From Mortierella alpina (Eukaryota; Mortierellomycota; Mortierellomycetes; Mortierellales; Mortierellaceae), in contig JANATF010000010.1 of NCBI GenBank assembly GCA_029449245.1, positions 1,426,001-1,490,000 on the forward strand: a stretch of 64,000 nucleotides of DNA, read 5' to 3'. The notes under the pieces were generated by a model that saw only the letters and a list, made by a program, of their open reading frames with translations, did not search any database and was not told where the DNA came from. Below are positions 44,567 through 55,671 of the stretch, piece after piece (position 1 is the first letter of the stretch; every line of letters starts with the position of its first letter). The position numbers and the translations under genes were made by a program.

Positions 44567-45043
44567 ATGTTTGAAGCTGCAAACCGCCGCGCCACCATCT
44601 GGCTTCCTCGGCTCCTTGACAAGATTGTCAACACCCTGGATCACCGGACGACGAGAACAGAGGCAAACGAAATCATTTTACTAGGAATTCAATTACTCCA
44701 GGAGCATGTCAACGACCTGAGCGCACGCTTGGAACAGCCGATGACGGCCGAGGAATTTCAGAAGGAGGACCCTTCGATCCAGACACGGAAAGATATCCGT
44801 CTCGCCGAACTGGCGTATCTGGAGAGGATCAAGCTTGCGGAGCTGGCATGTCTGGAAAGGAGCAATCTTGCTGGGCTGGCATTACTGGAAAGGATCTGGC
44901 TAGCTGAGCTGGCGCATCTTGAAAGGGTCCGACTTGTTGAGTTGACACATCAAGAGAGGCTAGCAGAGTTGGCACATCTGGAGAGGATCCAGCTAGTTGA
45001 TTTGGCACACCTAGAGAGGATCTGGTTGGCTATGGGGCACTGA
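44567..45043 (+). CDS. Protein with seven 11-residue amphipathic repeats (158 aa), unrecognised
   Basis: Starts at the ATG 44567, the first in frame after the ATTC/CAG tract; the open frame continues upstream only because the tetranucleotide repeat lacks stops. Residues 1-75 form a helical head (LPRLLDKIVNTLDHR, IQLLQEHVNDLSARLEQ). From 44797 the protein consists of near-identical 11-residue units of the form LAELAHLERI plus one residue; one unit is a residue short. Hydrophobic positions recur at 1, 4, 7 and 10, the hendecad pattern of coiled coils and amphipathic helices. The underlying DNA repeat is 33 bases. A damaged paralogue lies 360 bases upstream. Function is unknown. Confidence 0.6.
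   Translation: MFEAANRRATIWLPRLLDKIVNTLDHRTTRTEANEIILLGIQLLQEHVNDLSARLEQPMTAEEFQKEDPSIQTRKDIRLAELAYLERIKLAELACLERSNLAGLALLERIWLAELAHLERVRLVELTHQERLAELAHLERIQLVDLAHLERIWLAMGH
44797..45040 (+). repeat. 33-base tandem repeat within the coding region
   Basis: Seven to eight direct copies of a 33-base unit containing gagctggc(a/g)catctggagag(g), with one 30-base copy. Divergence between copies is moderate, so the array is not brand new. Confidence 0.8.
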
Positions 45044-45567
45044 GAAAGATGCGGCCGGCTTCAGAGGGAGCAAGATCATGTACTGAGGGGTGGCGAGGCT
45101 CCGTTTTACGTGAGGCGGCCTATGAAGGTATAGGTCAAAACGGCGGGGAGGGTGTAATATCTGGCACTTTTCAGGTAGCGCGATTTGCTAGAGCCTCCCA
45201 GTAACCACACATTTGCAAGATGATAGGATGCTAGGCACGCTTATTTTGAGGCATGCAGCAAAAAAAAAGCAGAAAGCCTTGCCTATATCAAAGGCGTAGA
45301 AATCGCATCGTGCTGTTTTTGATGCTGCTTAAGTAGCATCTCGATTCTCTTTCCTGTCTGCTCTTCTTCTTCTTCTTCCACTTTGCCTGCTCCATCTCTA
45401 ACCATTTATCACCGAGCCCCATCTCTGCCAAAATCAGCACCCACCCAAGATACACGATAGCAACGGCTTTTTAATCCTTTTCCCTATCCGTACTTCTTTA
45501 ACGCATACCAGCACACCAGCATTCCAACAGGTCTAGAAAGTCCAGCAAGACCAGCAAGACCATCGTC
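45044..45567. promoter_or_regulatory. Intergenic with C/T-rich promoter of the next gene
   Basis: The right half has a (CTT)n-rich block near 45360-45385 and further pyrimidine tracts up to the next start codon. No gene is seen. Confidence 0.5.
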
Positions 45568-46224
45568 ATGAGTATCAACGACGTGGCAGCCTTGATGCGT
45601 AGCCAGGAGCAAGTGCGCGACATCCTCTCAATCGAGTACGAGGCACAGCTAGACAAAGCCCAAAAAAGAAAGTCGGCGCAGACGGGCCCGGTCAACAAGC
45701 GGGACATCCACATTCAAACGCTTTGGGGTCAAGCCAATGGGTCTCTTGACAATTTCCTCGAGCTTCTCCGCCAGGCACACCAACAAGTTCTTGGGAATAT
45801 CCATAGTCTCTGCTCGGCTGTCAAACTAGGCCCCACTACGACTAACGGACGGGACATGGACATTGTCGACGCGGACCCATATTCGACGGCAAGCAAGAGG
45901 AAGGCGCAGCAGCAGTCCATCAGTTTCTTTGAGGACGACATGGACGATCCTCCTGTAGAAGTTCACCGTCCGGGCAAGCGCCAACAGAGTGGAGGGCCTT
46001 TGCGAAGCCGCCATCGCGAAGTTGTCCGCCCGGGCGGTACGACGAGCGGCGCATTTGTTCGACCGCAACTCGTCCGAAACGGCTCAAGGACTCTGCCGCA
46101 AGCGCCTGGACGACCCATCCCACGGCTTGGTCGTACACGGTCCAAGACAGAGGGGCCTCTCCCGCGGTTGACTCGATCACGGTCCCAAGTCGATGAGACC
46201 GCCGAGTTTTTTATGCTCGAATGA
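45568..46224 (+). CDS. Basic, largely disordered protein (218 aa), unrecognised
   Basis: Single-exon open frame from an ATG (45568) preceded by a typical C/T-rich promoter. The first 90 residues are helical (MSINDVAALMRSQEQVRDIL, LDNFLELLRQAHQQVLGNI). The rest is low-complexity: an acidic patch FFEDDMDDPPVEV and then Arg/Pro/Ser-rich sequence (RPIPRLGRTRSKTEG, LPRLTRSRSQVDE) with repeated (P)RL(G/T)R(T/S)RS units. A nuclear or RNA-associated protein is possible from composition alone. Codon use and clean length favour a real gene. Confidence 0.65.
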   Translation: MSINDVAALMRSQEQVRDILSIEYEAQLDKAQKRKSAQTGPVNKRDIHIQTLWGQANGSLDNFLELLRQAHQQVLGNIHSLCSAVKLGPTTTNGRDMDIVDADPYSTASKRKAQQQSISFFEDDMDDPPVEVHRPGKRQQSGGPLRSRHREVVRPGGTTSGAFVRPQLVRNGSRTLPQAPGRPIPRLGRTRSKTEGPLPRLTRSRSQVDETAEFFMLE

Positions 46225-47041
46225 TCGCGATAGTGTGCACGGGTTACTGTTTTTTTCTTCTTCTTCAAGGCAAGTGTCAAAAAACGAATGAAAAAGAAGA
46301 TATTAGAAGGCACAAGACATGTGTTGGGATGTGTATCTAACATTGGCTTCATGCAGACCCTTCCTTTCTCGCTTTTATACTCTTTTGTTTTTTCTTCTAG
46401 CTTTTTTGTTCTGTCCTTCAATAAACTGATGATGGCTCGGGCGAAGCCGCCCCCTCTGTGACTGCGCAATTCGGCGGTGGCGACTGATTCCAAGGTGCGG
46501 CGGGTGCGGTCACCGGCATGGCACGACGAAGGGCAAGGGGGCATCACGGAGGAAACACTGCAGGGGAAAGGGGTGCGAGGGAAGGGCATGCATGGTACAC
46601 GGTGCATCAGTGCGGTGGTGATGAGGGCAGGTGAGGGCAGGTGAGGGAGGCAAGGTCCCCAGTCGACGCGAGTGGCAGGGTGCCTGGCCCGCCCGAGTTC
46701 CCCCTCGGCCAGCGCCTCTGTTTTATATTTGCTCCCTTTTTGTCTCGTTCTCTTTCTCTTCTCTCTTCTCCATCGCACACTGCACACATCGCACACTCTA
46801 CCAGCACACACATCGCAAGACAACAAGGACAAAGTCTCTACCCCTGCCAAGCAGCCATCGACACACACACCCCGTCGCCAACGCACGCCCTGCTCCGTCC
46901 TCTGCTACAACCCTGGCGCCTGCTCACCTCCCGCAAACGCAACGGTCGCCGCTCCTCTTCATGTTGCGCTCCTGACCACAGTGGTCCCTGTTCGCCCTTA
47001 CTCCGGCTCGCAGTGCTGTTTGCCGTCTCTTTTCTCTCTCT

Positions 47042-47072
<31 letters not shown>

Positions 47073-48421
47073 AACTCTCTCTCGTTAACCCTGTGTTCTC
47101 TCGCTCTACGCTTCGCTTATCCCTTGCCTTTCTTGGGTCTCCTGAAGAAGGAAAAAAAGAGAGTCGAATCCACCGTCGCAAACCACACCCTCTTGGCAGT
47201 ACCCGTCCGCAAATAGACTCGGGCAGACACACACGGCCGTCCTTTATCCTCCGAGCAGTACTGCCCTATAGTGTACACCTCGTTGCTTCCTCATCCTACA
47301 GCTTCTCAAAGGTAACCAAAAAAAAAAAAAAAAAATGAATAGCGCACACGCGCGTTGCCCTTGTCTCGACCCCTAACCGATGACCGGCGTTGTGGCAGCT
47401 GGGCGTGAGAAAGTCCGACGATCCTGCTCTTCCCTGGCTCTCTTTTCTGTCTCTCTTACTTTCTCTTTCTGTCTCTCTTCTTTCTCTCTCTCTCTCGCTC
47501 TCTTGGCCCTGCCATGCTCCCACACACGACCTCCCCTTTGTCTCTTGGACTCTTTCAACCCATATATACACACCCCTTTTTTTGTTTCCAAATCTTGCTC
47601 TCTCTTCACACGTATGTCTGCAGACGTGTGAGTGTTTGACAAGGCAATATACGTTTTGGGACTGATGAGCACTTTGCAGTGTCCCCGGCCCAGAAGTTAC
47701 CAGGACCCAAAAAAAGAGAGGCGTTATCAGACCAGGATGGGCCGGATGACCACTGCCGTCTATTTTCCATCCGTTTTATTTTTTGGGTTCAGAGTGCATT
47801 GTGTGCATCGTGTGTATCGTGTGCATCGGTGTGTGTACACCCAGGTTTACCTGTGCACGGGTACCGACTCAGTCCCCTCCACCCCCTGAGCTTGCTTCTC
47901 CCTCCTTCCCTCGTTGGCCCTACTCCCCTCCCGTCCTTCATGTGTCCACGCCCGCGGTGTGCCTTTGTTTGCTCCGTGTAGTAGTTGCTTGGCCACAGAG
48001 GGACCAATAAGGAAAGCCCCTTCTGCGTGCCATGGCGACTGATGGCTCGCCGATGGCGCACTCTGACACCCAGAATCGTCCTATCTCAGTCTACGCTGCT
48101 CGCAGAACATCGTCATCATGCACTGTACCGCAGCTGTCTAACCAGAGTCACCCATGCCTGCCAACATGGCCATCCTTTCCACCACGCGATAGAGCAGCGA
48201 ACCGTCCTCTACCTAGGCCTACCCCCATCCACTCTTGGCCGTGTTGATTGTCCTTCGGCCCGCCTTCGACGTCTCTGTGTCAGTTGTGGTTTGCAGCTCC
48301 AGAGGACCTTGCTGACACCACTATCGTAAGCCATTAGCTAAAAGTGACTCGACTGCGTAGCACGAAAAAGCACTCCGTTCCACTCACACATTGGATCTTC
48401 GCCGTTGGCACAGGTCTCATC
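46225..48421. other. Long intergenic region, C/T-rich, no gene recognised
   Basis: About 2.2 kb. It contains (CT)n-rich blocks near 47035-47075 and 47440-47500, an A run at 47318-47335, and GTGTGCATC-like units at 47797-47845. Numerous open frames are low-complexity translations of these tracts. An unrecognised upstream exon of the F-box gene could lie here. Confidence 0.4.
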
Positions 48422-51400
48422 ATGGCACCACAGACGGCGCTCGGCTACTACCGCCACAGCTATGGCAACAACCAGCTGCTGCCCATGGACCTCCTGATTC
48501 AGATATTCATGCATCTCTCTCTGCATCCACAGGACCTGTTCAACTGCGCCCTGACCACCCGCTACTGGACCCAGCCCGCGCTTCAGGAGCTCTATCGCCA
48601 TCCATGGACCTACCTCTTCACGTACCAGTTCGACACCGAGAGTCGCATCATGGACAAGCACGGCTCCATGTTCTTGCTCAGGACGCTCTTCCAAGGATGC
48701 ATGGATCCCTCAAAGACGGCTTTCCCTTACGCCAGCTTCGCGAGGAGCGTCAACCTAAAGTGGGTTCATGACACGTTTGACTTGCCCGAGGTCGATATCC
48801 AAACCTTGACAGGCTTCCGCTGGACTCGAAATGAGGCACCCAAGGACTTTCTGATCCGCCATCTGCTTGCCAATCGACCTTACCTGAGCGACTTTGTCCA
48901 TTGCCACACCCCTCGATTACCTCGTTGTCTCTTTGCACACATGACCGCCACGACAACGAACCCCTTCGAAGACGAGCTGGACGGCACAGATGCAGACGCC
49001 CCGGCCATTGTCACGACAGTCAATGATGAGCCGACCGCTCTAGGATCACCCACTCAAGGACCGACCGCGAGTGAAGCGGCTGCTGAGGGCGAAATATCAA
49101 GCATAGCGCATGTTTACAACAGCGCTAGCGCTGCTTCTCAAGCCGCCTTTCTCAGTACAATAGAAGGTGCAATGCAAGGTGTGATGCAAAGTGTGGCTGA
49201 GGATGAGGCCATGATCGGCCCTGACGAGAGTCTGTTGACTACACCCTTCTTACTGCCAGCTCAGCAACCAATTGCTACCGCCATGCCATACGCACATCCC
49301 ACGCTCTCCAACTCTCCCACTACAGAGTCCTCAATATCGGACCCCAGTAGTCAAGAGCAGGAGCCGATACCGATCATCGATGCTGCAAGTGAGGATAGCG
49401 CTGCATTGTTGCCGTCTGAGCCTTCACAGTCCCCCAGCCCAGCTGCAACGCCGATGCTTGCACCCGCACAAATACAAGTTACTGCAGCCGATGGCGTGAT
49501 CGAGACTCCTCGGGAGATCGAGCAAGTCGAGTCGAGTGACACTTCCGAGCCCATCCACCTCGACAGCCCTGAAGTCAACGCTGTGGCCTTGTTGGAGCTA
49601 CCTTCTCAGGAAGTTGCTGAGGATGCGAATGATCAGGAAGGAGCAACTGTATCCTCGACTGGCACGACTCTGCCCTCGACATCTACAACTCTGTCCTCTT
49701 TAAGCGAAATAGCACCGTCTTATGGATTTCAGCAACCTTACTCTGCTGCATCCACGCAGCTCCATTCCCGCGCTTCGACCTCATCTTCCTCGGGATCCTC
49801 GTCAAGACAGTTCCTAGCCACATGGCCCTTGACCAAGGAACAGACGCATAGCTTGGTGTATCTGGACCTGCGGTACGCAGTCGTGTCGGATACGCTCATC
49901 ATGTCACTCTCCCTAAACTGTCGAAAAATCGAATCTTTAAAAGTGGCGACACACCTTCAGCACTTTCCGCATTCTTACTCGGTAACGGATCATGCATTGT
50001 CCTGCCTCGTGGCCGCTCAGTACTCCCTTCGGTTGGTTCACGTGGAGAACCACCGGGAGATCAGTCAAGGACATGAGCTCGTCAGAACGATCGACACGTT
50101 GGCCAGACTGCATGGAGAATCCCTCGAGAGTTTGGTACTCAAGTCACACGACTTTCAAAACTGCCGCCTTGCTGAGCTGGGAAAGGCTTGCAAGAAGCTG
50201 GCTAAATTCTCTGCACCGGGAGGCATGCACTTGTTCCGCGAGGAGGTACTTGGATTGACAGAGGCGTGCAAACTGACGCTGGAGCACCTGGACTTTTCCA
50301 ACTCTGATATCGAGACGGACTGCTTGATGACCATCATGAAGGGCCTATCAACGCCTGTGGCAGCAAGAGGTGTATTGAGGGCACTGGTCTTACTAGGCAT
50401 GGAGGACACACTGAACCAGGAGACTTGCCAGGCTATTGGAGACTACGGGTCAGGGTTGGACTGTTTTCGCCTCGACATTCTCGAGTCCGAGGCCAAGGAC
50501 GTAGCGCTGATGTTGAGTCGGCCCTGCGCATTGAACCTGCGTGTGCTAACCCTCGGATGCCATGACGTGCACGGGGACCTCGCCAACGACATTTTGGAGC
50601 AGATTGCCCTGAACTGCCGAAATGTCGAGCTCCTGGATGTTAACCACTGGCAGTTTTCCGCGACGGCCATCGAAGGTGTTCTGCGAGATTGTGGCATGCT
50701 GAGGTATCTCAATGTCAGCTACACTGATATTAGCGAAGACACTGCGCAAGTTATGTGCCGATGCCTTGGCGAGATCAAGGAGATCATCGTCCCCACTCGC
50801 CCAGTTGCTCTGGACTCACTCTCGACACCACTTCCTGCGATGGCTCTGACGGACTCTCGGTTGCAAACACCCGCGTTCGTCGGCTCAAATGGTGGCACAG
50901 GCGTACTGGAATCCGCTCCGACTCACCAAGATTCAGCAGAGCGCTCTTTAGCCTCCACAGAAGACGACGCTATTCTGCAAGAAGAGGCGGTGGGGGTCAT
51001 GGACGACGAACGTGTGATCGAGATGTTAAGAAAGCGAGGCATTGATATGCGGCCCAAAGACGAGGGCGATGATGAGGACGGCGACGAGTATATGGACACA
51101 AACATGGACGACGGTCAACAGTTTGTCACACCCATCCACTCTGCGAATGACGGAGGCAAGAAGCAATCGCAGATGGGACTTGTTCACCACCAGGCACACG
51201 CGATGGACCTAAGGACGATCATGAACCTAGACCTCGACGAGGCGCTGGATATGGATCTTTCAATGAGTATGGACGAGGCTACGGGTATGGATCTCGACAT
51301 GCGCCTTGATCTTCAAAGGTATCATTGCAACTTTTCCTATGTCGACGAAGAGGACGAGGAAGAGACGAGAGACATTGGGGACGAGGATATCGAGATGCAC

Positions 51401-52450
51401 GAGGACGATGAGGAGTTTGGCGACGAAGAGGAACAGTCCCAGTCGAAAGAACCTAAAGGCAAGGAGGTTTACATTGACCGCGAAGAGGACCGATGTTATG
51501 GAGCAGACGGCACTGCTTCGTTCTCGACCACTCAAGGCTTGAATCTGTCGTCTTCATATGGATCGACCTCGTCAGCCTCCTCGTCGTCATCATCGTCCTC
51601 GTCGTCATCGCCATCCAAGAGTCTCGAGGTCCTTCTTCATAGAGCACTGTCGGAGGTACAGGAACCTATACCGTGCACACCGCTGCTTCCACCGCTCCCT
51701 ATTCCTTCAAGACAGAATGTCGATGATGACAACAATGAAGCCTGCGGTCAGTATGCAATGGCGATCGGATCATCCATGTCTGCAGGGGTACCATGCACAA
51801 GTACGACCCTTGGACTGCCCCAGATCCCAGACTCGTCACAGTCAGACTTGTCGCATTCAGAATCACCACAACCATGCTTGGAGCTGGAGAGAGTACATAC
51901 ATCTTCAACCCCAATCTCAGGCCCACTTGTGCTTGCCTCGGCCGCAGCAGGATCGCGCGAGATATTGACCCCAATGCCATCCAGCGAGGCGTCTACGAAG
52001 GAAAGTATAAGCGACAACAAGGATCTAGACTGGACCACAGAGTCACGACTGGAGCAAGTGAATGTTGAATGCTGTTCACAGCTATCACACGCCACCATGG
52101 CCAAGATCAAGTCATTGGCGGCAACACGACAGGCAAGTCTGGTGACGCGGCAGGGTCGCAAGAAGAGTCGGATGTGGGTTGAGAATGAGCACGACATGAT
52201 GATGACACGCTTAGCGGTCGAGCGTGGACCCGAGTTGCCACCCGAGAGGCTCCGAACGAGAATCGGGCAAGATGTTGGCCATGCTCCAGCGAGTAGCGAG
52301 AATCCTGTACCAAACGAAGGAGATGCCGGCAGCAGTATTGAGATTGTGCAGACAGATCCTGCTGTCGCACCGGTGCAGGAGGAACCGACGCTCTCTGCTG
52401 AAGAGGCTATCGTAGCGAATCTGATGGCGGAGGTGCAGGTAGTGGTATAG
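48422..52450 (+). CDS. Very large F-box / leucine-rich-repeat protein (1,342 aa)
   Basis: Intronless over 4 kb. An F-box lies at about residues 19-65 (NQLLPMDLLIQIFMHLSL, LFNCALTTRYW), implying a substrate receptor of an SCF (Skp1-Cullin-F-box) ubiquitin ligase. A Ser/Thr/Pro-rich insert spans roughly 180-470. Leucine-rich repeats of the Amn1/FBXL kind run from about 478 to 790 (LVYLDLRYAVVSDTLIMSLS, LEHLDFSNSDIETDCLM, LRYLNVSYTDISEDTAQ). The C-terminal 500 residues are disordered, with Asp/Glu clusters (EDEEETRDIGDEDIEMHEDD), a Met-Asp-Leu series and a poly-Ser run. Start at 48422 is the first ATG in frame; the frame is open for 26 codons upstream. Confidence 0.9.
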   Translation: MAPQTALGYYRHSYGNNQLLPMDLLIQIFMHLSLHPQDLFNCALTTRYWTQPALQELYRHPWTYLFTYQFDTESRIMDKHGSMFLLRTLFQGCMDPSKTAFPYASFARSVNLKWVHDTFDLPEVDIQTLTGFRWTRNEAPKDFLIRHLLANRPYLSDFVHCHTPRLPRCLFAHMTATTTNPFEDELDGTDADAPAIVTTVNDEPTALGSPTQGPTASEAAAEGEISSIAHVYNSASAASQAAFLSTIEGAMQGVMQSVAEDEAMIGPDESLLTTPFLLPAQQPIATAMPYAHPTLSNSPTTESSISDPSSQEQEPIPIIDAASEDSAALLPSEPSQSPSPAATPMLAPAQIQVTAADGVIETPREIEQVESSDTSEPIHLDSPEVNAVALLELPSQEVAEDANDQEGATVSSTGTTLPSTSTTLSSLSEIAPSYGFQQPYSAASTQLHSRASTSSSSGSSSRQFLATWPLTKEQTHSLVYLDLRYAVVSDTLIMSLSLNCRKIESLKVATHLQHFPHSYSVTDHALSCLVAAQYSLRLVHVENHREISQGHELVRTIDTLARLHGESLESLVLKSHDFQNCRLAELGKACKKLAKFSAPGGMHLFREEVLGLTEACKLTLEHLDFSNSDIETDCLMTIMKGLSTPVAARGVLRALVLLGMEDTLNQETCQAIGDYGSGLDCFRLDILESEAKDVALMLSRPCALNLRVLTLGCHDVHGDLANDILEQIALNCRNVELLDVNHWQFSATAIEGVLRDCGMLRYLNVSYTDISEDTAQVMCRCLGEIKEIIVPTRPVALDSLSTPLPAMALTDSRLQTPAFVGSNGGTGVLESAPTHQDSAERSLASTEDDAILQEEAVGVMDDERVIEMLRKRGIDMRPKDEGDDEDGDEYMDTNMDDGQQFVTPIHSANDGGKKQSQMGLVHHQAHAMDLRTIMNLDLDEALDMDLSMSMDEATGMDLDMRLDLQRYHCNFSYVDEEDEEETRDIGDEDIEMHEDDEEFGDEEEQSQSKEPKGKEVYIDREEDRCYGADGTASFSTTQGLNLSSSYGSTSSASSSSSSSSSSSPSKSLEVLLHRALSEVQEPIPCTPLLPPLPIPSRQNVDDDNNEACGQYAMAIGSSMSAGVPCTSTTLGLPQIPDSSQSDLSHSESPQPCLELERVHTSSTPISGPLVLASAAAGSREILTPMPSSEASTKESISDNKDLDWTTESRLEQVNVECCSQLSHATMAKIKSLAATRQASLVTRQGRKKSRMWVENEHDMMMTRLAVERGPELPPERLRTRIGQDVGHAPASSENPVPNEGDAGSSIEIVQTDPAVAPVQEEPTLSAEEAIVANLMAEVQVVV

Positions 52451-53711
52451 TCGCAAGGAAACAAGCAAAGGTTCCAGTCGCGCTTCGCTCATATGCATTG
52501 CATGCAAACAAGAAACAAAAAAAAAATAAAGTATTGCTATGGATGGAGTACACAGCGCCCGGGTATATTTATTACCTTCTGTACAAAACATCGTATCGAA
52601 ACCAACGGACAATATCATCCGCTTTCCTTGGCGCCACTCGATAGGACCAGAAAAGCGCTCTTCCTCTTCACCAGGCCTCTCTCTTCATAACGCGTCAGTC
52701 TTCACCACGCGTTTCATGCGCTTGATCTCACATCTACCATCACTGCCTCTAGCACCAGCAATGATATATCAGTTTAATCCGCCAAGCTGTTTACCACTTC
52801 CAATCGACAGCTTTCAAAGGTAGTCGGTTGGCAAGGCAGATTAGGTCAATTGCTCAGGAAGAGGGAAGAGTAGGGCTGGTTCATCAAAGCTCCTTGTGTT
52901 GAGATGAGGACGACAACGGACTCGCGAGGATCACTTGGATCGATACAAAACGTCTTTTGGCAATCCTCTGCGTTTTATCAGAGCAGGTTGACTACCAAAG
53001 GTGGTTGGTGCTTCGTCGCGAGAAAAATGTCGTAAACGCGGTGTACCGAGAGCCGGCTCCAGTCTCCACCTGCATATGGTGTCGGTCATAGACTGAACAA
53101 GGGAGATAGAGGAGAGTAAATAGTCGACATGAGGACGGATTATCGCTAGGGTTTGCCGCCGGTACCATAGAAACCTGTACATCGCACCGTGGTCCTGGAC
53201 TCTCCGTGAACCTGCAACTAAACTACACCACCACCCCACTAGTTGCCTCAAAACCAAACACTAGAGAGAGACCATTCTTGCGTACGACACTGCAGGCAAT
53301 GATATTGGTGCACGAATAATAAGGCGGTCGTTTAAGATAGGGTGAAAATGGAACACAACATCCTGCTGTGAAAGCTAGATAGGGTGGTGGCCCTCACAGA
53401 CGAACACAGCACATACGAGATATGTGTCTATTGCATCAGACAAGGTCCAGTTGATAAGGTCATCGTGGTGGAAAAAAGGCACAGATGGTCAAGACAGTTT
53501 GGGTCCATGGCAACGTTGCCTGCATAACCCAAGCTATATAACCGTCCAATGCGGCTGTACAGCTCGGATTTACAAAAAACAGCAATGCTAGCATTGGTAT
53601 ATTCATCGTCGAGGTTCCTCCAGATTGCTTGTCATTTTTCGTAATTTTTATTTCAGGCTGATTTCAATACAAAAAAAATTAAAGGCACAGACAGAGACAT
53701 CATTCTCGTTT
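52451..53711. other. Intergenic between convergent F-box and YIPF genes
   Basis: About 1.26 kb with no supported gene. Both flanks are 3' ends, so untranslated regions fill part of it. This is long for a convergent gap in this window, so an unrecognised RNA gene is possible. Confidence 0.4.
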
Positions 53712-55563
53712 TCAGGCATGAGGAGTCTCTGGTGGACTGATGGAAACGCCATGGTCCGTAAAGAACCTGGTCTTGAGTAAGATGGCCAACACGGCGTGCA
53801 AGATCACGACGAGAATCAAGATGCTCTTGCTGGTCTGAGCCTCGGCGCGCTGCAAGACCGGGTACATGTTCCTGACCAAGAACACGCCGGAGACACCAGC
53901 GCCGACCAGCACCGCAACCCAGCGGAGGAGTCCCCAGGGCAGGATGCAGACTGCGGCGACAGGGATCCAAATGGTGAGGCCATATCCGTAGAGGGCGAGC
54001 ATCTCAAGAAGGTCAGGTTGGCAGCCAAAGTACTTTGTGGCGCCCCAGATCATGGCCGGGACGAGGAAGGCGTAGGAGTAGATGGTTCCGAAGGCGAAGG
54101 TCAGCTGGCGGATGTCGGCGACGTAAACAGTCTGATTGAGATATGCATTGATAGAGTCGACGATGGACGAGATCACAAAGAGGGCAAAGATGACTGTGGT
54201 TGAAATCCAGAAAGGACCTGAGAAGGGGAGAGAAAATAAAAAAAACGAGGTGGAGGACGAGGTGGAGGACGAGGAACATTAGAACATGGACATTCAATTG
54301 CAAAGTTATTATTTTTGGATCCCTTAGGTAGTATGTGGAAACAGCGGGGAGAAAGTTCTTTTTTTGCGTACCATAAAGATCTGGACTGCCGCCCATGATG
54401 TCCAGAAAGTTGCCTTTGGGGATAACGCTCGCGAAACATCTCTCCATGACCTACATTTTTTTTGTCGTGTAACAGTAGCAAAATGTTTAGCGACAACTAT
54501 AACGTGTCGTCCTGTGAACGATTTGTTGTGTTGATCGTTTTTAATTTTTTACCTGAGCTGTATCGACATCAAAGAACTTGGAGTAGTATTCTACAGACCA
54601 AATAGGCTTTGCCAAACCAGTCTGGTCCTGAATGTTCCTGTGTGGATCAAAAGCTCCTGCAGATCCAAACCCTGGAGAAGATGAATAATTAACAAAAGCA
54701 ATATGTTGGAGTAGGTAGAAACAAGGGATCTTTCAATCTTTGCAAAAGCAATGCTGCAGCTGTGTCATCATGCAACGAACGCCATTGGGATTTTTCGTAC
54801 CTGCAGGTCTGGGTTGTGGTGTGCTGTTGGAGGACGAGATATTTCCAGTCGCGCTCGGTGAGCTGGAGGATGACGCGAAACCTGTCCACAGTAGAGGATA
54901 TGGCGGGGGAAAACTATGTGAGTTGGGGACACCACGGTCTACGATTTGTAGCAGATTTAGGGTATCATCTCATGGCGCGTTTTTGGTGAGCAGTGATAGT
55001 TGTGTGGTTCTTTCCTGCATCGAGACTCCTATACTTTGGACACGCCTTCCATAATTCTTGCTACTGACAGAACTGTGATTATCCAGACGTTTCCGCGGCT
55101 TTATGGTGGACGATCCCATATATCCTGTGTTATCCTCTTTGCGAAGCGCGTTTGCTGATACGTACTTTGGAATTGAAGCTATGAAGACAAAAAAAAAGAA
55201 GGCAAAGATTTGAGTTAAGAAAATAACACGCCTTGGCTTGGCACTGCGACGACTTGTCACCGCGACCCTTTGCCCACTCTCCACTCCCTCACCAAGCCCG
55301 TCCATTCTTCCCCAGTATATCCGAATTCAACTGAAAAGGTGGTAATTTTTTTCCTGCAGTGGTTGCGCGTGATTGTCGAAGCTGTTTCCCTCCTGCATTG
55401 CCTGCAGCATGCATCCATGGCCGGCAATCTGTTTTTCTCGTTCGCTTGCATAGTTTCCTGATTATCACAAGTCCTGACAAAGCCTGATGAAGGTTTCCAT
55501 CCACGAAATACATACCTCGTCATCGTCGATTTCGATGGCGCTGTAGGCGCCTTTGTTTGACAT
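53712..55563 (-). CDS. YIP1-domain Golgi membrane protein (YIPF1/YIPF2 type)
   Basis: Multi-span Yip1-domain protein that works with Rab GTPases in Golgi traffic. Six exons: 55563-55516, 55178-55166, 54881-54801, 54671-54553, 54450-54372 and 54217-53712, giving 281 residues. The cytosolic N-terminus is acidic then Ser-rich. The conserved WSVEYYSKFFDVDT and IMGGSPDLYGPFWI (split by an intron) lead into five hydrophobic segments (STTVIFALFVISS, TFAFGTIYSYAFLVPAMIW, YGYGLTIWIPVAAVCI, VAVLVGAGVSGVFLV, ILILVVILHAVLAILL). Exon 2 is a 13-base microexon (CTTCAATTCCAAA), inferred from phase and signals. The gene is tandem with DPH1, whose stop is 108 bases upstream of this start. Confidence 0.9.
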
Positions 55564-55671
55564 GACGTACAAAGGCCGAGTAGAAGGAGGGTATAATTCG
55601 TGAGAGGTGTGAAAAGAAGGTGTGATGGAAGGAACTTTAAAGCCAGTTCTAGGGTCGACAATCACGTGTTT

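Noticed and set aside
48344-48421. 26-codon upstream extension of the F-box gene
   Set aside because: Contains no ATG; the first methionine in frame is at 48422.
46225-48421. Several open frames of 80-190 codons in the gap before the F-box gene
   Set aside because: They are low-complexity readings of C/T- and GT-rich tracts with no recognisable domain.
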